Shown: positions 18,189-27,227, counted from the first letter of the stretch. The stretch is 64,000 nucleotides of DNA from Fimbriimonadaceae bacterium (GCA_019638775.1 JAHBTD010000002.1:372001-436000), one strand, 5' to 3'. The notes: generated by a model not told the origin, from the sequence alone. Made by a program: numbers and translations.

Positions 18189-19295
18189 GTGCGGCAAATC
18201 TCAATTCTCATAGGACTGCTGTTTTGTCTCGGGCTCGCCGTAGCCCATGAGCCACGTACAGGGTACCGATCCCGTCCGCTCAACGTGGGAGACCGCATCG
18301 AGATTCTCTTGTCAGGAACTGCCCAGCCGCCCTTCGAGGCTTTGGTGACGTCGGATGGTTCCATTCGTATCCCCAATCTCGGTTCCGTGCCCGTGAGTGG
18401 ACTCGGATTAGTGGAGACTCGTACGGCGATCGAAAAGGCCCTCGCTGAACTTGGCAAGCCCTCCGAAGTTCTTGTTCGCCGCATCGTCACAAAAGACCAC
18501 CCCATCAGCTTTACTGGGGCATTCAGAAAGGCTGGCTCTGTCCAGGCCTGGCGTGATGCGACGCTTGGGGATCTCCTAAGCCTTGCCGTGCCCACTGACC
18601 GTGCCGATCTCGAAAATGTAGAGATATGGTCGATTGATGGAAGTCTGCTCTACCTTGATGCGTCGTTATCGGCTTCTGCTGCCCGCAACACGAAGTTAAA
18701 GCCCGGCGACCAGGTGTTTGTCGCCGAACTGAGTTCCGTGCCGCAAATCACCATCCTCGGGGCCGTGAATCGGCCCGGTGTGATCACTTACCGTGCCGGG
18801 ATCACGGCAAAAGAGGCGATTGAATCGGCTGGTGGGTTGATGAATCGTGCGGATGCCGAGAAGATTCGCATCGAAAGGGATGGCAAACCGGTAGACACGA
18901 TCAACTTTGAACTCAACTACAACGCTCCTCTCAAGTCCGGTGATGTGGTCATCGTGCCTCTTAAGCCGGAGCCGCAGTATGTGACCATCAATGGCGGTGT
19001 GAAGAAGCAAGGCTTGCTTGACTTTCGCGAAGGAATGACTCTGTCCGAAGCGATAAAAGCGGCGGGTGGAACAACTGTCCTTGCCGAACTCGGAAAGATA
19101 TCGATCATGCGTAGGGTAAATGGCGCGTTAACGCGCCAGAAGGTAGACCTGAACAAGATTCGAGAGGGTAAACAAGCAGACATCGTGCTGCAAGCCAACG
19201 ACTCTATCGACGTCCCTGTAAAGAAGCCGACCGGACCGGCAACCAATCCTCCCGGCAGTGGTGGTGGCGGTGGAATGCAGGAGCCTCAGAGTTGA
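18189..19295 (+). CDS. Polysaccharide export protein with SLBB domains (Wza-like)
   Basis: Exported protein of 368 residues likely to form or contribute to an outer-membrane polysaccharide export channel. It has a signal peptide (ISILIGLLFCLGLAVAH) and a Poly_export domain (about 30-100; LNVGDRIEILLSG, VTSDGSIRIPNLGSVPVSGL). Two SLBB domains follow, recognisable as ITILGAVNRPGVITYRAG and VTINGGVKKQGLLDF. A Pro/Gly-rich tail ends it. It starts at a GTG. It overlaps the next gene (a VanX-like dipeptidase) by TTGA, suggesting coupling. No polymerase or copolymerase gene is adjacent, but three glycosyltransferase-like genes lie 3 kb downstream. Confidence 0.85.
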   Translation: MRQISILIGLLFCLGLAVAHEPRTGYRSRPLNVGDRIEILLSGTAQPPFEALVTSDGSIRIPNLGSVPVSGLGLVETRTAIEKALAELGKPSEVLVRRIVTKDHPISFTGAFRKAGSVQAWRDATLGDLLSLAVPTDRADLENVEIWSIDGSLLYLDASLSASAARNTKLKPGDQVFVAELSSVPQITILGAVNRPGVITYRAGITAKEAIESAGGLMNRADAEKIRIERDGKPVDTINFELNYNAPLKSGDVVIVPLKPEPQYVTINGGVKKQGLLDFREGMTLSEAIKAAGGTTVLAELGKISIMRRVNGALTRQKVDLNKIREGKQADIVLQANDSIDVPVKKPTGPATNPPGSGGGGGMQEPQS

Positions 19296-20032
19296 CGGTT
19301 CGATGGGACCGCACAAAAGGCCGACCCGAGCCGATCTCCGCACTCAACAAGATTCGTGAAGTCGAGAACGGCGACCCGCTTGTCCCGATTCTGGAATATG
19401 CGCCTGAGGTCGTTATCTTCCGAACAACGGTCATCCCATACTTGCGCAAGGTCGTTTGCGAAATGCTTCACCAGGCAAGTGAAAATCTGCCCGAGGGGAT
19501 GCGACTTGGAGTCATTGACGCATGGCGGCCTTTCGAGCGGCAAGTTCGAATCTATGATTGGATGCTCGCCTGTGCCAAGGTTGCTTATCCTAACCGCGAC
19601 TACGCTCAGCTTCGCCGCACCATCTTGAGGTTTGTGGCTCCCATCGATCAGCCTACTCCGCCTGGGCACTGCACAGGTGCAGCGGTCGATGTTGTTTTGC
19701 TGGACAACGAAGGCGAACAGATCGATGTTTGGGCACCTTACGACAGATTCCGCGCTGCTCCGACCTATTCGTATGGGCTAACACCAGAGGCGACAAAAAT
19801 GCGGATGATCCTCGTGGAAGCCATGCTTAGTGCAGGCTTTTCTAACTGTCGTGACGAATGGTGGCACTACAGCTATGGTGATGCCGGGTGGGCCGTTCGC
19901 ATGGCTCAGGAGAACTGCTTTTACGGCAAAGCCGACCTAGATCCTGAGCTCTACACCGAGCAAGAACGACTCTCGCAGGAGTCGTTCAAAACTCGACCTA
20001 ACCCGTTCATCGAAACGAGCAAGGCTCCTTAG
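19292..20032 (+). CDS. D-alanyl-D-alanine dipeptidase (VanX/DdpX-like, M15D)
   Basis: Zinc peptidase that cleaves D-Ala-D-Ala. Over 246 residues the M15D landmarks are in place: the substrate Arg segment DAWRPFERQ, the SxHxxGxAxD-type zinc motif as GHCTGAAVDV, and ExWH in DEWWHYSYGD. It starts at a TTG overlapping the previous stop. No signal peptide is apparent, so it would act in the cytoplasm, as VanX does. There are no vanA, vanH or vanS genes nearby. A role in cell-wall dipeptide turnover is more likely than glycopeptide resistance. Confidence 0.85.
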   Translation: MTVRWDRTKGRPEPISALNKIREVENGDPLVPILEYAPEVVIFRTTVIPYLRKVVCEMLHQASENLPEGMRLGVIDAWRPFERQVRIYDWMLACAKVAYPNRDYAQLRRTILRFVAPIDQPTPPGHCTGAAVDVVLLDNEGEQIDVWAPYDRFRAAPTYSYGLTPEATKMRMILVEAMLSAGFSNCRDEWWHYSYGDAGWAVRMAQENCFYGKADLDPELYTEQERLSQESFKTRPNPFIETSKAP

Positions 20033-22461
20033 TTCAAGGGCTTATCGGGCGTAGGACCGAACGGAATCGCGTCGGGAATAAACGGCCCTCTCGGCGCGAA
20101 TCCACCTTGGGTGATGAGGATGGCGTCAACCGCCATGTCCACGCCTTCGGGTGCGCGCATCTCAAGGAGCAGCTTATTGACTCCGCGAGCGAGCTTGGTC
20201 GTTCCCATGCGATACCAAATGAATCCGCCGTTGTATGGGCTAAGCCCTTCGTTATGGATTCGTAGTATCTGCCCGCCGACATCGACCGAAAAGTCGCGGC
20301 GATTCTCTCGTGGAATTCTTGCCGACACCCACACATCCACGTCTTCGAGCGACCGTGCTTGCAGGCTGTACTCTGCTGTATACACAGCGTCGGGGCTAAC
20401 GATCTGCGTTTGTAGGCTAAGGGCAAGTCCGTTGCTTGTGCCAGGAATGCTTTTTGCCTCGCTGAAATTCGTCTCTTTGCAGCTTTCTGCTTCGATCCAG
20501 CTGTATCGCGCCAAGCGCAACGAGAGCTTATTGAACTGCTCGCGCATGACAGTGTAGGAACCACCAGGATTCCGATCAACTCCCGAATAGGCATCACGGA
20601 ACAGGAATATGATGTCGTGCACATCGTTGCGCATCCCTTCGGCAAGAGCGGAAAGCTGGCCCATTCTAAAGACGAGCTCGTTCAGAGAGGGCTCGGGAAT
20701 TGGAATCTCGTCTGTGCCTCTGATGAGGATCGGTGTTTCGCCAAGCGTCAACTCAACTGCGTTGCGGTGAATTTTGGGCTTGGGGTCAGAACCGTCGAGC
20801 GTCACGAAAACTGGCTTTTTGGGGTCGAAGAATCGAATTTTGATTCGCTTGGCTCCATTGCGGTTCCAAAGAACATAGAATGCCCCGTCCGGCGCTTCGA
20901 CACGATAGCCCGATATTTCGGACCCGTAGTCAACCCGGTTGCCCGGCAATGGCGCAGGCAGCCACCAATAGCCACCCGGCAATCGCTGCGAAGAGGCCGG
21001 GTAGTGGGCGCTCTCAGGATAATAAAGCGGTTTCGGCGACCATTGCATTACGCTCGCATCGGTTGAGCGTTTAAGCGCTTCCTGTCCGACGGTTTGGATG
21101 ACGCTGAGATTGGAAGATCGAACAAACCAGCCGCATGTTCCCATCGACGCAAGATCGTCGAGGCTTAATCCAAGAGCCGCCGGAGCTTCCTTGTCGATGT
21201 CCAGATTGTAATCGGTGAGCAAGAACATACCCGGCTGTCGCCAGCGCAAGATCGAACTGCTCGCTCCTCCGACCGAGTTTGCCAGTTGGCTGGGGCTCGT
21301 GCCTTCTGCAACGGCACCGATCCCGTCTAGCGCTGGAGCCTGCATCTCATATGCCGGTGCCCATCCTGCCCACTCTTGAATGACCGGAACGTCGGTGACC
21401 TGCTTGATGGCTGTGATCAATCTTTGGAGTCGCCGAGATTGAGAATTGCGCAAGACGGCTTCAATGTCTTCCCAGACAGTCGATTTGCGATTGTCGCACG
21501 CATAAGTGCGATTGCTCACCGTATCCCAAAGCAACCCCACACCGCGATTGCCAGACCAAAGCGGCACGAGGCGCGATAGGTCGTTAAAGGTATCCAGATC
21601 GTGGGTTGAGAGTGACCAGGACCGCACGGCAGTCTGGAAATTCCGATATCGTTCTTGCAGATACTGCGCCAGTTCAAATCGGAAGAGAGGACTGGTTGGA
21701 ACCAACCCACGTTCGGACTTGAGCTTTACGGTTTGCCCCATCGGGTTGATAATCCCTCGAAATCCGATCCCCAGAGGCGTCGTCTTGAGAGCGGTAAGAA
21801 TCCCGTCCCGATGGTTATCCATTCCGCCCCAATAATCGACATAAGCGGCGCTAATGGTTTCGGGATAAACAAGAAGGACGTGGTCGAGGTCGTTGGGAGG
21901 CGTGATCTCTTGATCGAAGTAGCCGTTTTCGATCTTTACGCGCCCGGTCTTTTGAATCTGTCCGTCCGACCGGATCGCGAGGACCATGTAAGCGTACTGG
22001 CAGCCAGGTAGGGGAAATCGTATACGCTTTGTTTCCGTGATCCCAACAAATCGATAGCCCTGGGGCTCCACGACAACGCCAGTCGCTAGCGGTGCGATCG
22101 AAGTGATGGCAATCATGTAGCGCATGCCTGCCCTTTCAAGCCGCGAGATCGTATCTTTCCAGCCTACGCCATTGGCTGGGAGCTCAACAATCACATCGCC
22201 GATTCCTGCGGCCTTGATCGCGTCGAGATTGGCAAGGTCCGGGCCGAGCCGGACACCAACTGGGATGTAAGGCTTGCCGTCCCAGTGCAGACCGTGGTGC
22301 TCGTTGATTGACCAAGCAAGTCCGGCGCTGTTTAAGGGGCGGTAGATGCCTTGACGCGTTTGGGCGACGCTGATAGAGGCGAGTACCGCGCAAGCGGCGA
22401 TAAAGATTGCCTTTCGCACCGGGCTAGGGTACCAGAACGCGTTTTGTGCTGGGATGATCAT
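20029..22461 (-). CDS. Large secreted protein, probable glycosidase-like barrel plus binding domain
   Basis: No confident family assignment. The 810 residues begin with a signal peptide (AIFIAACAVLASISVAQ; a GTG at 22419 is an alternative start just before it). The N-terminal half reads like a TIM-barrel glycoside-hydrolase fold, with HWDGKPYIPVGVRLGP, AGIGDVIVELPANGVGW, VDYWGGMDNHRDG and VIQEWAGWAPAYEMQ. The C-terminal 180 residues (WIEAESC..., VWVSARIPRENRRDFSVDVGG, VNKLLLEMRAPEGVDMAVDAILIT) resemble a carbohydrate-binding beta-sandwich. Possible catalytic acids sit in the barrel but cannot be assigned. The gene is convergent with the VanX-like gene, overlapping it by 4 bases. Confidence 0.6.
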   Translation of the reverse strand: MIIPAQNAFWYPSPVRKAIFIAACAVLASISVAQTRQGIYRPLNSAGLAWSINEHHGLHWDGKPYIPVGVRLGPDLANLDAIKAAGIGDVIVELPANGVGWKDTISRLERAGMRYMIAITSIAPLATGVVVEPQGYRFVGITETKRIRFPLPGCQYAYMVLAIRSDGQIQKTGRVKIENGYFDQEITPPNDLDHVLLVYPETISAAYVDYWGGMDNHRDGILTALKTTPLGIGFRGIINPMGQTVKLKSERGLVPTSPLFRFELAQYLQERYRNFQTAVRSWSLSTHDLDTFNDLSRLVPLWSGNRGVGLLWDTVSNRTYACDNRKSTVWEDIEAVLRNSQSRRLQRLITAIKQVTDVPVIQEWAGWAPAYEMQAPALDGIGAVAEGTSPSQLANSVGGASSSILRWRQPGMFLLTDYNLDIDKEAPAALGLSLDDLASMGTCGWFVRSSNLSVIQTVGQEALKRSTDASVMQWSPKPLYYPESAHYPASSQRLPGGYWWLPAPLPGNRVDYGSEISGYRVEAPDGAFYVLWNRNGAKRIKIRFFDPKKPVFVTLDGSDPKPKIHRNAVELTLGETPILIRGTDEIPIPEPSLNELVFRMGQLSALAEGMRNDVHDIIFLFRDAYSGVDRNPGGSYTVMREQFNKLSLRLARYSWIEAESCKETNFSEAKSIPGTSNGLALSLQTQIVSPDAVYTAEYSLQARSLEDVDVWVSARIPRENRRDFSVDVGGQILRIHNEGLSPYNGGFIWYRMGTTKLARGVNKLLLEMRAPEGVDMAVDAILITQGGFAPRGPFIPDAIPFGPTPDKPLN

Positions 22462-22684
22462 TTTTTTAGGCAGATGGTCGGCAGGTGGTCTGTTGTGGTG
22501 TAGACGCTTCTGGGCTGCCAGGGTGTTCGTGGTTGTTATGGAGGAAGTCCGGCTATTCCTTTGGCAAATTCCGGATTGCTTTTACATTTCACCAACTCAT
22601 GGGCTACTTGCCGCCTACCTGCCAACCCTTTGCTGGCCACTTGTGAACGCTCCCAAAGAGACTCCCGGTAAACTGACGTATCGA

Positions 22685-23560
22685 ATGACGCGGATCGTTT
22701 ACACCGTTGCTCTTGGCAGGAAGCCGTTTGCCGAGATGGCGATGGGGTTGGGGCGCTCTTTGAGCCTCTTTGGCGACACGACGCCTCGGGTCATCATGAC
22801 CGACATCCAGGGCTACGACTGGAGCCGCTACTTCGACAAGGTCATTCAACCGCCCAAAGACCGCGACGGGCTGGAAAAGCTCACGGCCCTTGATCACACC
22901 GACGCCGACGCCGTCCTTGCCATCGACTGCGACATGATCGCCTTCAAGCGCATGGACGACATCTTTGAGTACTGCAAAGGGATGACGCTGGGGGTGCAAG
23001 GGTGGTACGTCAACTCTGACAAGTGGCACGGCGGGGACGTTGTGGAAACCATGCAGCGGTTTGGGAAGGACCGGCTCCCCAAGTTCAACGGAGGATTGAT
23101 CTACTACGAACGCACCCCCGAAGCTCAAGCCCTGATCGCGAAGATGCGCGACATCGCGCTGGATTACGACAAGTACGGCTTTGAGCGGTATCGGCAGGGG
23201 AAGGTTTCGGAAGAGGTCACGATGATGCTGGCGATGATGCAGGACCCAAACTGGTCGCTCATCCCCGAAGAGATGGATTTTCAGAACACGGCGTCCGGGC
23301 TGATCGGATTCCCTCGAATCAGCATCAAGCGCGGGGAGTGCCGGTATCTGGTGCGGTCGAACAAGGTCCGATTCGTCGAGCCGTACCTATTCCACGCCCT
23401 ATCGCTGCGGCATTTTCCGGTGTACTGGCGTCAGCTTGACGCGCTGAAACGTCTCGAACGCTACGAAGACCGCCATCTGCAGGGCTACACACCCTGGTGG
23501 CGGGTACGGGCGAGGCAGGCATTCCGGTTTGTCTATCGCCACATCACCAAGAGGCTGTAA
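22685..23560 (+). CDS. Glycosyltransferase-like protein, tandem copy 1
   Basis: First of three tandem paralogues. From the ATG at 22685 it has 291 residues, opening with TRIVYTVALGRKPFAEMAMGLGRSL, closely matched in the other two. A DxD-type motif (LAIDCDMIAF, about residue 80) preceded by DHTDADAV suggests a GT-A nucleotide-sugar transferase resembling GT8-type enzymes. KFNGGLIYYERTPEA is a second shared block. It is cytoplasmic, with no membrane segment. The in-frame extension upstream to 22454 lacks homology and is excluded. The tandem set lies downstream of the SLBB exporter, so a role in surface polysaccharide or glycoprotein decoration is plausible but unproven. Confidence 0.7.
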   Translation: MTRIVYTVALGRKPFAEMAMGLGRSLSLFGDTTPRVIMTDIQGYDWSRYFDKVIQPPKDRDGLEKLTALDHTDADAVLAIDCDMIAFKRMDDIFEYCKGMTLGVQGWYVNSDKWHGGDVVETMQRFGKDRLPKFNGGLIYYERTPEAQALIAKMRDIALDYDKYGFERYRQGKVSEEVTMMLAMMQDPNWSLIPEEMDFQNTASGLIGFPRISIKRGECRYLVRSNKVRFVEPYLFHALSLRHFPVYWRQLDALKRLERYEDRHLQGYTPWWRVRARQAFRFVYRHITKRL

Positions 23561-24430
23561 TTGAAGAGGGTCATCTACACGGTCGCCACGGGCAAGCCCA
23601 AATTCGCGGAAATGGCGATGGGTTTGGGGCGGTCGCTGGCGCTGATCGGGGACCTCACCCCCCGCGCCGTCGTGACCGATATCGAGGGTTATGACTGGAA
23701 GCGGTACTTCGACTACGTGCTGCCGCCCTTGCGGGGTCGCTCTGCGCTGGACAAGCTGTACGCCTTCGAGCATCTGGACGCCGATCAGGTGCTGAGCATC
23801 GACGGAGACTGTCTCGCCTTTCGCCGGATGGGTCCGATCTTCGACTACGGCGCGGGCCGCGATTTCATGATCCACGGCGATTGGCACAGCGAAGGGAGTT
23901 GGCACGGGGCGGACGTTGCTGAGATTTGCCGGAAGTTCGGGGTTGAGAAAGCCCCTTGGTTCAACGGTGGGATGATCTACTACGAACGAACGCCCGCCTA
24001 TGAAAAGCTCCTCAAGCGGATGCTGGAGATTCAGGAAGACTATCGAAGCACCGGGTTTGAGTTGTTCCGGGGGAATGCCTCGGAAGAGGTTTGCGTGCTG
24101 ATCGCGATGCTGGAGACGGGGATCGGGCACGTCGCTCCGGCGGAACTGAACTTTATGAACACGGCGGTCGGGCTGAAAGGGAAGCTGAAAATGGATGTGA
24201 TGCGAGCTGAGTGCTCCTTCGTCAGCCGGAGCTACCACACCCGTTTCTTCCGACCCCATATCTTCCATGCCTCGCGCTATTCCAACTTCCTGATCTATTG
24301 GCGCGAGCTGGCCAAGCTGAAGAAGCTGGAGAAGATCGAAGACCGGACGGAGTTTGGATTTCTGCGTCCGACCATGAAGCTGCGGCGGTCCATCGACCGC
24401 CGACTCCTCAAGATGGCGGGGAAGCTGTGA
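23561..24430 (+). CDS. Glycosyltransferase-like protein, tandem copy 2
   Basis: Second paralogue, 289 residues, starting at a TTG directly after the stop of copy 1. It shares the N-terminal YTVATGKPKFAEMAMGLGRSL, the TDIEGYDWKRYFDYV block, a DxD-type LSIDGDCLAF and WFNGGMIYYERTPAYEKL. The conserved C-terminal YWRELAKLKKLEKIEDR and RRSIDRRLLK blocks are also shared with copy 3. Codon use is more GC-rich than in the genes around 26-30 kb. Function as for copy 1, with a putative sugar-nucleotide donor and an unknown acceptor. Confidence 0.7.
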   Translation: MKRVIYTVATGKPKFAEMAMGLGRSLALIGDLTPRAVVTDIEGYDWKRYFDYVLPPLRGRSALDKLYAFEHLDADQVLSIDGDCLAFRRMGPIFDYGAGRDFMIHGDWHSEGSWHGADVAEICRKFGVEKAPWFNGGMIYYERTPAYEKLLKRMLEIQEDYRSTGFELFRGNASEEVCVLIAMLETGIGHVAPAELNFMNTAVGLKGKLKMDVMRAECSFVSRSYHTRFFRPHIFHASRYSNFLIYWRELAKLKKLEKIEDRTEFGFLRPTMKLRRSIDRRLLKMAGKL

Positions 24431-25311
24431 GCGAGAAGAAGCGTGTGATCCTCACGCAGGCGATCGGGCATCCGCGCTACGGCGAGATGGCGCTGGGTCT
24501 GGCGCGTTCGCTGGCATTGATCGGTGATCTCACGCCCCGGGCGATCATCACCGACATTGAGGGCGTGGATTGGAAGCGCTATTACGACTATGTGATCCCG
24601 CCGACCAAGCCGATTGAGTACGCCTACTGCACCAAGCTGGACGGACTGGACGTGACCGATGCCGACCAGGTGATCTTTATCGACGCGGATTCCTTGGTCT
24701 TCAAGCGCATGGACCGCGTGTTTGAAGAGTGCGAAGGGAAGGGCTTTGTCGTGCAGGGGCACTGGACGACCGAAGGCTTTTGGTATCGCGACGTGCCGAC
24801 GATGCTCAAGGAGCACAGCATCGAGCGGATCGGGCGCATCAACAGCGGGTTTGTCTATTACGAGCGCACGCCTGAGTGCCTGGATTTTATTGAGAAGGTG
24901 CGTGAGCTGATCCCGCAGTACGACGCGCTTGGCCTCAAGCGCAAGAGCAAGCTTTATCCCGACGAGCCGCTGATCGGCATCACGATGGCGAAGGAGAACT
25001 TCGGCTATCTGGCCCCTGAGGAGAGCGATTATATGAACTCTGGGATTGGGCTGATTGGGAAGCTAAGGTGCAACGTGCTCACCAACGAATGCAACTATGT
25101 GTGCCGACGCCATGCCGTGCGCTATGTAGAGCCGTACATCTTCCACGCTCACTTTTACAGCAAGTTCCTGGTGTACTGGAAGCAGCTGCGGGTCCTGGAA
25201 GCCCTGGAGAAGTATGAGGACACGCACGAGTTCGGCTATATGTCGGCGGGACAAAAAATGCGCCGCTCGATCGAGCGGCGCATTTTGAAGTGGTTTTTAC
25301 GAAAGCTTTAA
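24427..25311 (+). CDS. Glycosyltransferase-like protein, tandem copy 3
   Basis: Third paralogue, 294 residues from a GTG at 24427 that overlaps the stop of copy 2 (GTGA). It has VILTQAIGHPRYGEMALGLARSL, TDIEGVDWKRYYDYVIPP, a DxD-type IFIDADSLVF, and RINSGFVYYERTPECLD. An in-frame extension upstream to 24211 is antiparallel noise inside copy 2. Its last codons, RRSIERRILK, are encoded by a perfect 32-bp palindrome. All three copies keep the DxD aspartates, so all three may be active, presumably with diverged acceptors. Confidence 0.7.
   Translation: MSEKKRVILTQAIGHPRYGEMALGLARSLALIGDLTPRAIITDIEGVDWKRYYDYVIPPTKPIEYAYCTKLDGLDVTDADQVIFIDADSLVFKRMDRVFEECEGKGFVVQGHWTTEGFWYRDVPTMLKEHSIERIGRINSGFVYYERTPECLDFIEKVRELIPQYDALGLKRKSKLYPDEPLIGITMAKENFGYLAPEESDYMNSGIGLIGKLRCNVLTNECNYVCRRHAVRYVEPYIFHAHFYSKFLVYWKQLRVLEALEKYEDTHEFGYMSAGQKMRRSIERRILKWFLRKL
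25255..25286. repeat. Perfect 32-bp palindrome at the end of a coding region
   Basis: Sixteen-base arms with no loop: AAAATGCGCCGCTCGA and its exact complement. They sit in the last codons of the third glycosyltransferase-like gene, 22 bases before its stop codon. The GC core flanked by A4/T4 resembles a bidirectional intrinsic terminator. Confidence 0.9.
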
Positions 25312-25344
25312 GCCTTGGATGCCAGCTGTTAGCGACGAGAATTC

Positions 25345-26013
25345 TTACTCTTCCGAAGCAGAGTCTCCAGAGGCTTCCTCTTCAGCTTCAGGCTGAGTGG
25401 GAGGGGGTGGTGGGATGTTCTTCTTTCGGCTTGCCGGACGCTTCTTGGTCGTCGCGCCCATTTCAACACCAACCGCACCTTCTGTAAAGCTCGCCTTGAT
25501 CTTAATCCGCTTGCTTACCTCGGTGCCGGTGACCGTGCTCCAATTCGCACGCTCAAGCGCCCATTGCCAGCCTACGTCGGTGGGGGAGTAGACAAACTCA
25601 ACGCCAGCCTGGAGAACGTCGCTAAGCGTTGCCTTGAGGTCTTTCCGGTCCAGCAATCTCTCCTCGCCCGCCGTGTAGTTCGGGCTGAGGCCGACGGTAA
25701 CGACAACCGCTTCTTCCTCGACAGCCGTCTTGGTCTTTTTCGGCGGCTCAAGTTCGTCAGAGATGGAGTTGATGTGGCTGACCATCGCTGAGGTGAGCTT
25801 GGTGTAATCGGCGGGCCAGTAGTAGTTCTCGCCTTCGTAGTGGGCGATAGCGTGACGCCCGGTGATGACGAGCGCCGATGCGATCAGCGCAGCGTCGGTC
25901 GGCTTCATCTTCGGATAGGCCTTCTTAATTTGATCGACCGCGGTTTCAAGCTTTGTCAGGTGACAGGTCAACAATACGAAAACTCCTCGTTCGGGCGTAC
26001 GCCGGTGCATCAT
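25345..26013 (-). CDS. Uncharacterised protein with low-complexity acidic tail
   Basis: Not recognised; 222 residues. An N-terminal alpha-helical part (TKLETAVDQIKKAYPKMKPTDAALIASALVITGRHAIAHYEGE) is followed by a mixed region with VGWQWALERANWSTVTG, then a Lys/Arg-rich linker and a Pro/Glu/Ser-rich tail ending EEASGDSASEE. There is no signal peptide or membrane helix, so it is probably cytoplasmic. The start at 26013 (ATG ATG) is the most upstream; the length and composition are coding-like. It is convergent with the glycosyltransferase-like genes and divergent from the BMP lipoprotein gene. Confidence 0.6.
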   Translation of the reverse strand: MMHRRTPERGVFVLLTCHLTKLETAVDQIKKAYPKMKPTDAALIASALVITGRHAIAHYEGENYYWPADYTKLTSAMVSHINSISDELEPPKKTKTAVEEEAVVVTVGLSPNYTAGEERLLDRKDLKATLSDVLQAGVEFVYSPTDVGWQWALERANWSTVTGTEVSKRIKIKASFTEGAVGVEMGATTKKRPASRKKNIPPPPPTQPEAEEEASGDSASEE

Positions 26014-26077
26014 AACACACAGACTGCGCCATACTTGGACAAGATTTTACCTTGCTCGTGAAAGGGTGGCTAGGAAC

Positions 26078-27139
26078 ATGAGACACAACACACAACGATG
26101 GAGTTTGATAGGGCTTGCTGTGCTCACACTGACCGTCTTATGTGCGCTCGGATGCGGAGACAAAGAGGCTCAGAACGGCTCTTCGACCGGCAGCGCCGAA
26201 AAGAAGCTGCTTATCGGGATCGTTTATGACTCCGGTGGCAAGAACGATAAGTCATTCAACGCCAGCGCGGCTCGTGGAATCGATAAGGCGATCAAAGAGC
26301 TTGGTGTCGAGCATAAAGAGATTCAGAGCCAGGGCGAGAAGGATTACGAGACGAACCTTTCCGCACTTGCCGAGGCTCGCTGCGATCTTGTCATCGCCGT
26401 TGGCGTGAATATGGAGACCGCGCTTCGTGCCAGCGCTTCGAAATTTCCCGAGACAAACTTCGCCATCGTTGACGTTCCCGTCGAGCTCCCGAACGTCCGC
26501 TCCCTTATTTTCAATGAGGAGCAGGGAAGCTTTCTTGCCGGCTACCTTGCCGGGCTCATGACCAAGTCGAACAAGCTCGGTTTCGTAGGCGGGCAGAGAA
26601 TCAGTCTGATCGAGAAGTTTTACAGCGGCTACGCTGCCGGGGCGTATTTAGCCAATCCGAGCGTGGAGATGCTCCCCGATAAGTACGCAGATAGCTGGAA
26701 TAATGCCGACCTTGCCAAGATCGCGGCCATCTCGCTCTACACTCAAGGGGCAGACATCGTTTATCACGCCGCAGGCAAAGCCGGGATAGGAGTATTCAAC
26801 GCTGCCCATGAGCGCGGAAGATACGCCATTGGAGTCGATAGCGATCAGGATGAGCTTTATGAGGGCATCATCCTCACCTCTATGATCAAGAACGTCGATG
26901 AGGCTGTTTTCTCAACGATTAAGGACCTCAAAGAAGGGAATTTTTCGCCTGAGATCAAGGTCTATGACCTGGCGAGCGGTGGAGTTGGCCTAAGCCCAAT
27001 GAGGTTTACAAAGGAGATCATCGGCGATGAGAATCTGGCGAAGATCGATGCTGTGGCGGAAAAGGTGAAGTCGGGCGAAATCAAAGTGCCGACGACAAAA
27101 GACGAACTCGCTAAGTTCCGTGCCTCATTGCCCAAGTAA
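26078..27139 (+). CDS. BMP-family substrate-binding lipoprotein (ABC transporter)
   Basis: Periplasmic binding lipoprotein of the basic membrane protein/PnrA family, which usually delivers nucleosides to an ABC importer. The ATG at 26078, preceded by AAAGGGTGG, gives 353 residues; an in-frame GTG at 26066 is less likely. The signal peptide ends in a lipobox (CALGC). Family blocks are IGIVYDSGGKNDKSFNASA, VGVNMETALRASASKFPETNFAIVD, NEEQGSFLAGYLAGLMTKSNKLGFVGG and ADIVYHAAGKAGIGVFNAA. No permease or ATPase gene is adjacent, so its transporter partner is elsewhere or it acts as a sensor. Confidence 0.9.
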   Translation: MRHNTQRWSLIGLAVLTLTVLCALGCGDKEAQNGSSTGSAEKKLLIGIVYDSGGKNDKSFNASAARGIDKAIKELGVEHKEIQSQGEKDYETNLSALAEARCDLVIAVGVNMETALRASASKFPETNFAIVDVPVELPNVRSLIFNEEQGSFLAGYLAGLMTKSNKLGFVGGQRISLIEKFYSGYAAGAYLANPSVEMLPDKYADSWNNADLAKIAAISLYTQGADIVYHAAGKAGIGVFNAAHERGRYAIGVDSDQDELYEGIILTSMIKNVDEAVFSTIKDLKEGNFSPEIKVYDLASGGVGLSPMRFTKEIIGDENLAKIDAVAEKVKSGEIKVPTTKDELAKFRASLPK

Positions 27140-27227
27140 ACGAGATCGCAAGTAGTCTTCCTCACCGATTGCAGACATACAAATCCGGTCGGAAATCGAC
27201 TGTTTCTGGCTTACACTTGACGTAAGC

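Noticed and set aside
24211-24426. Longer N-terminus for the third glycosyltransferase-like gene
   Set aside because: The extension overlaps the previous gene out of frame. The conserved block of the family begins just after the GTG at 24427.
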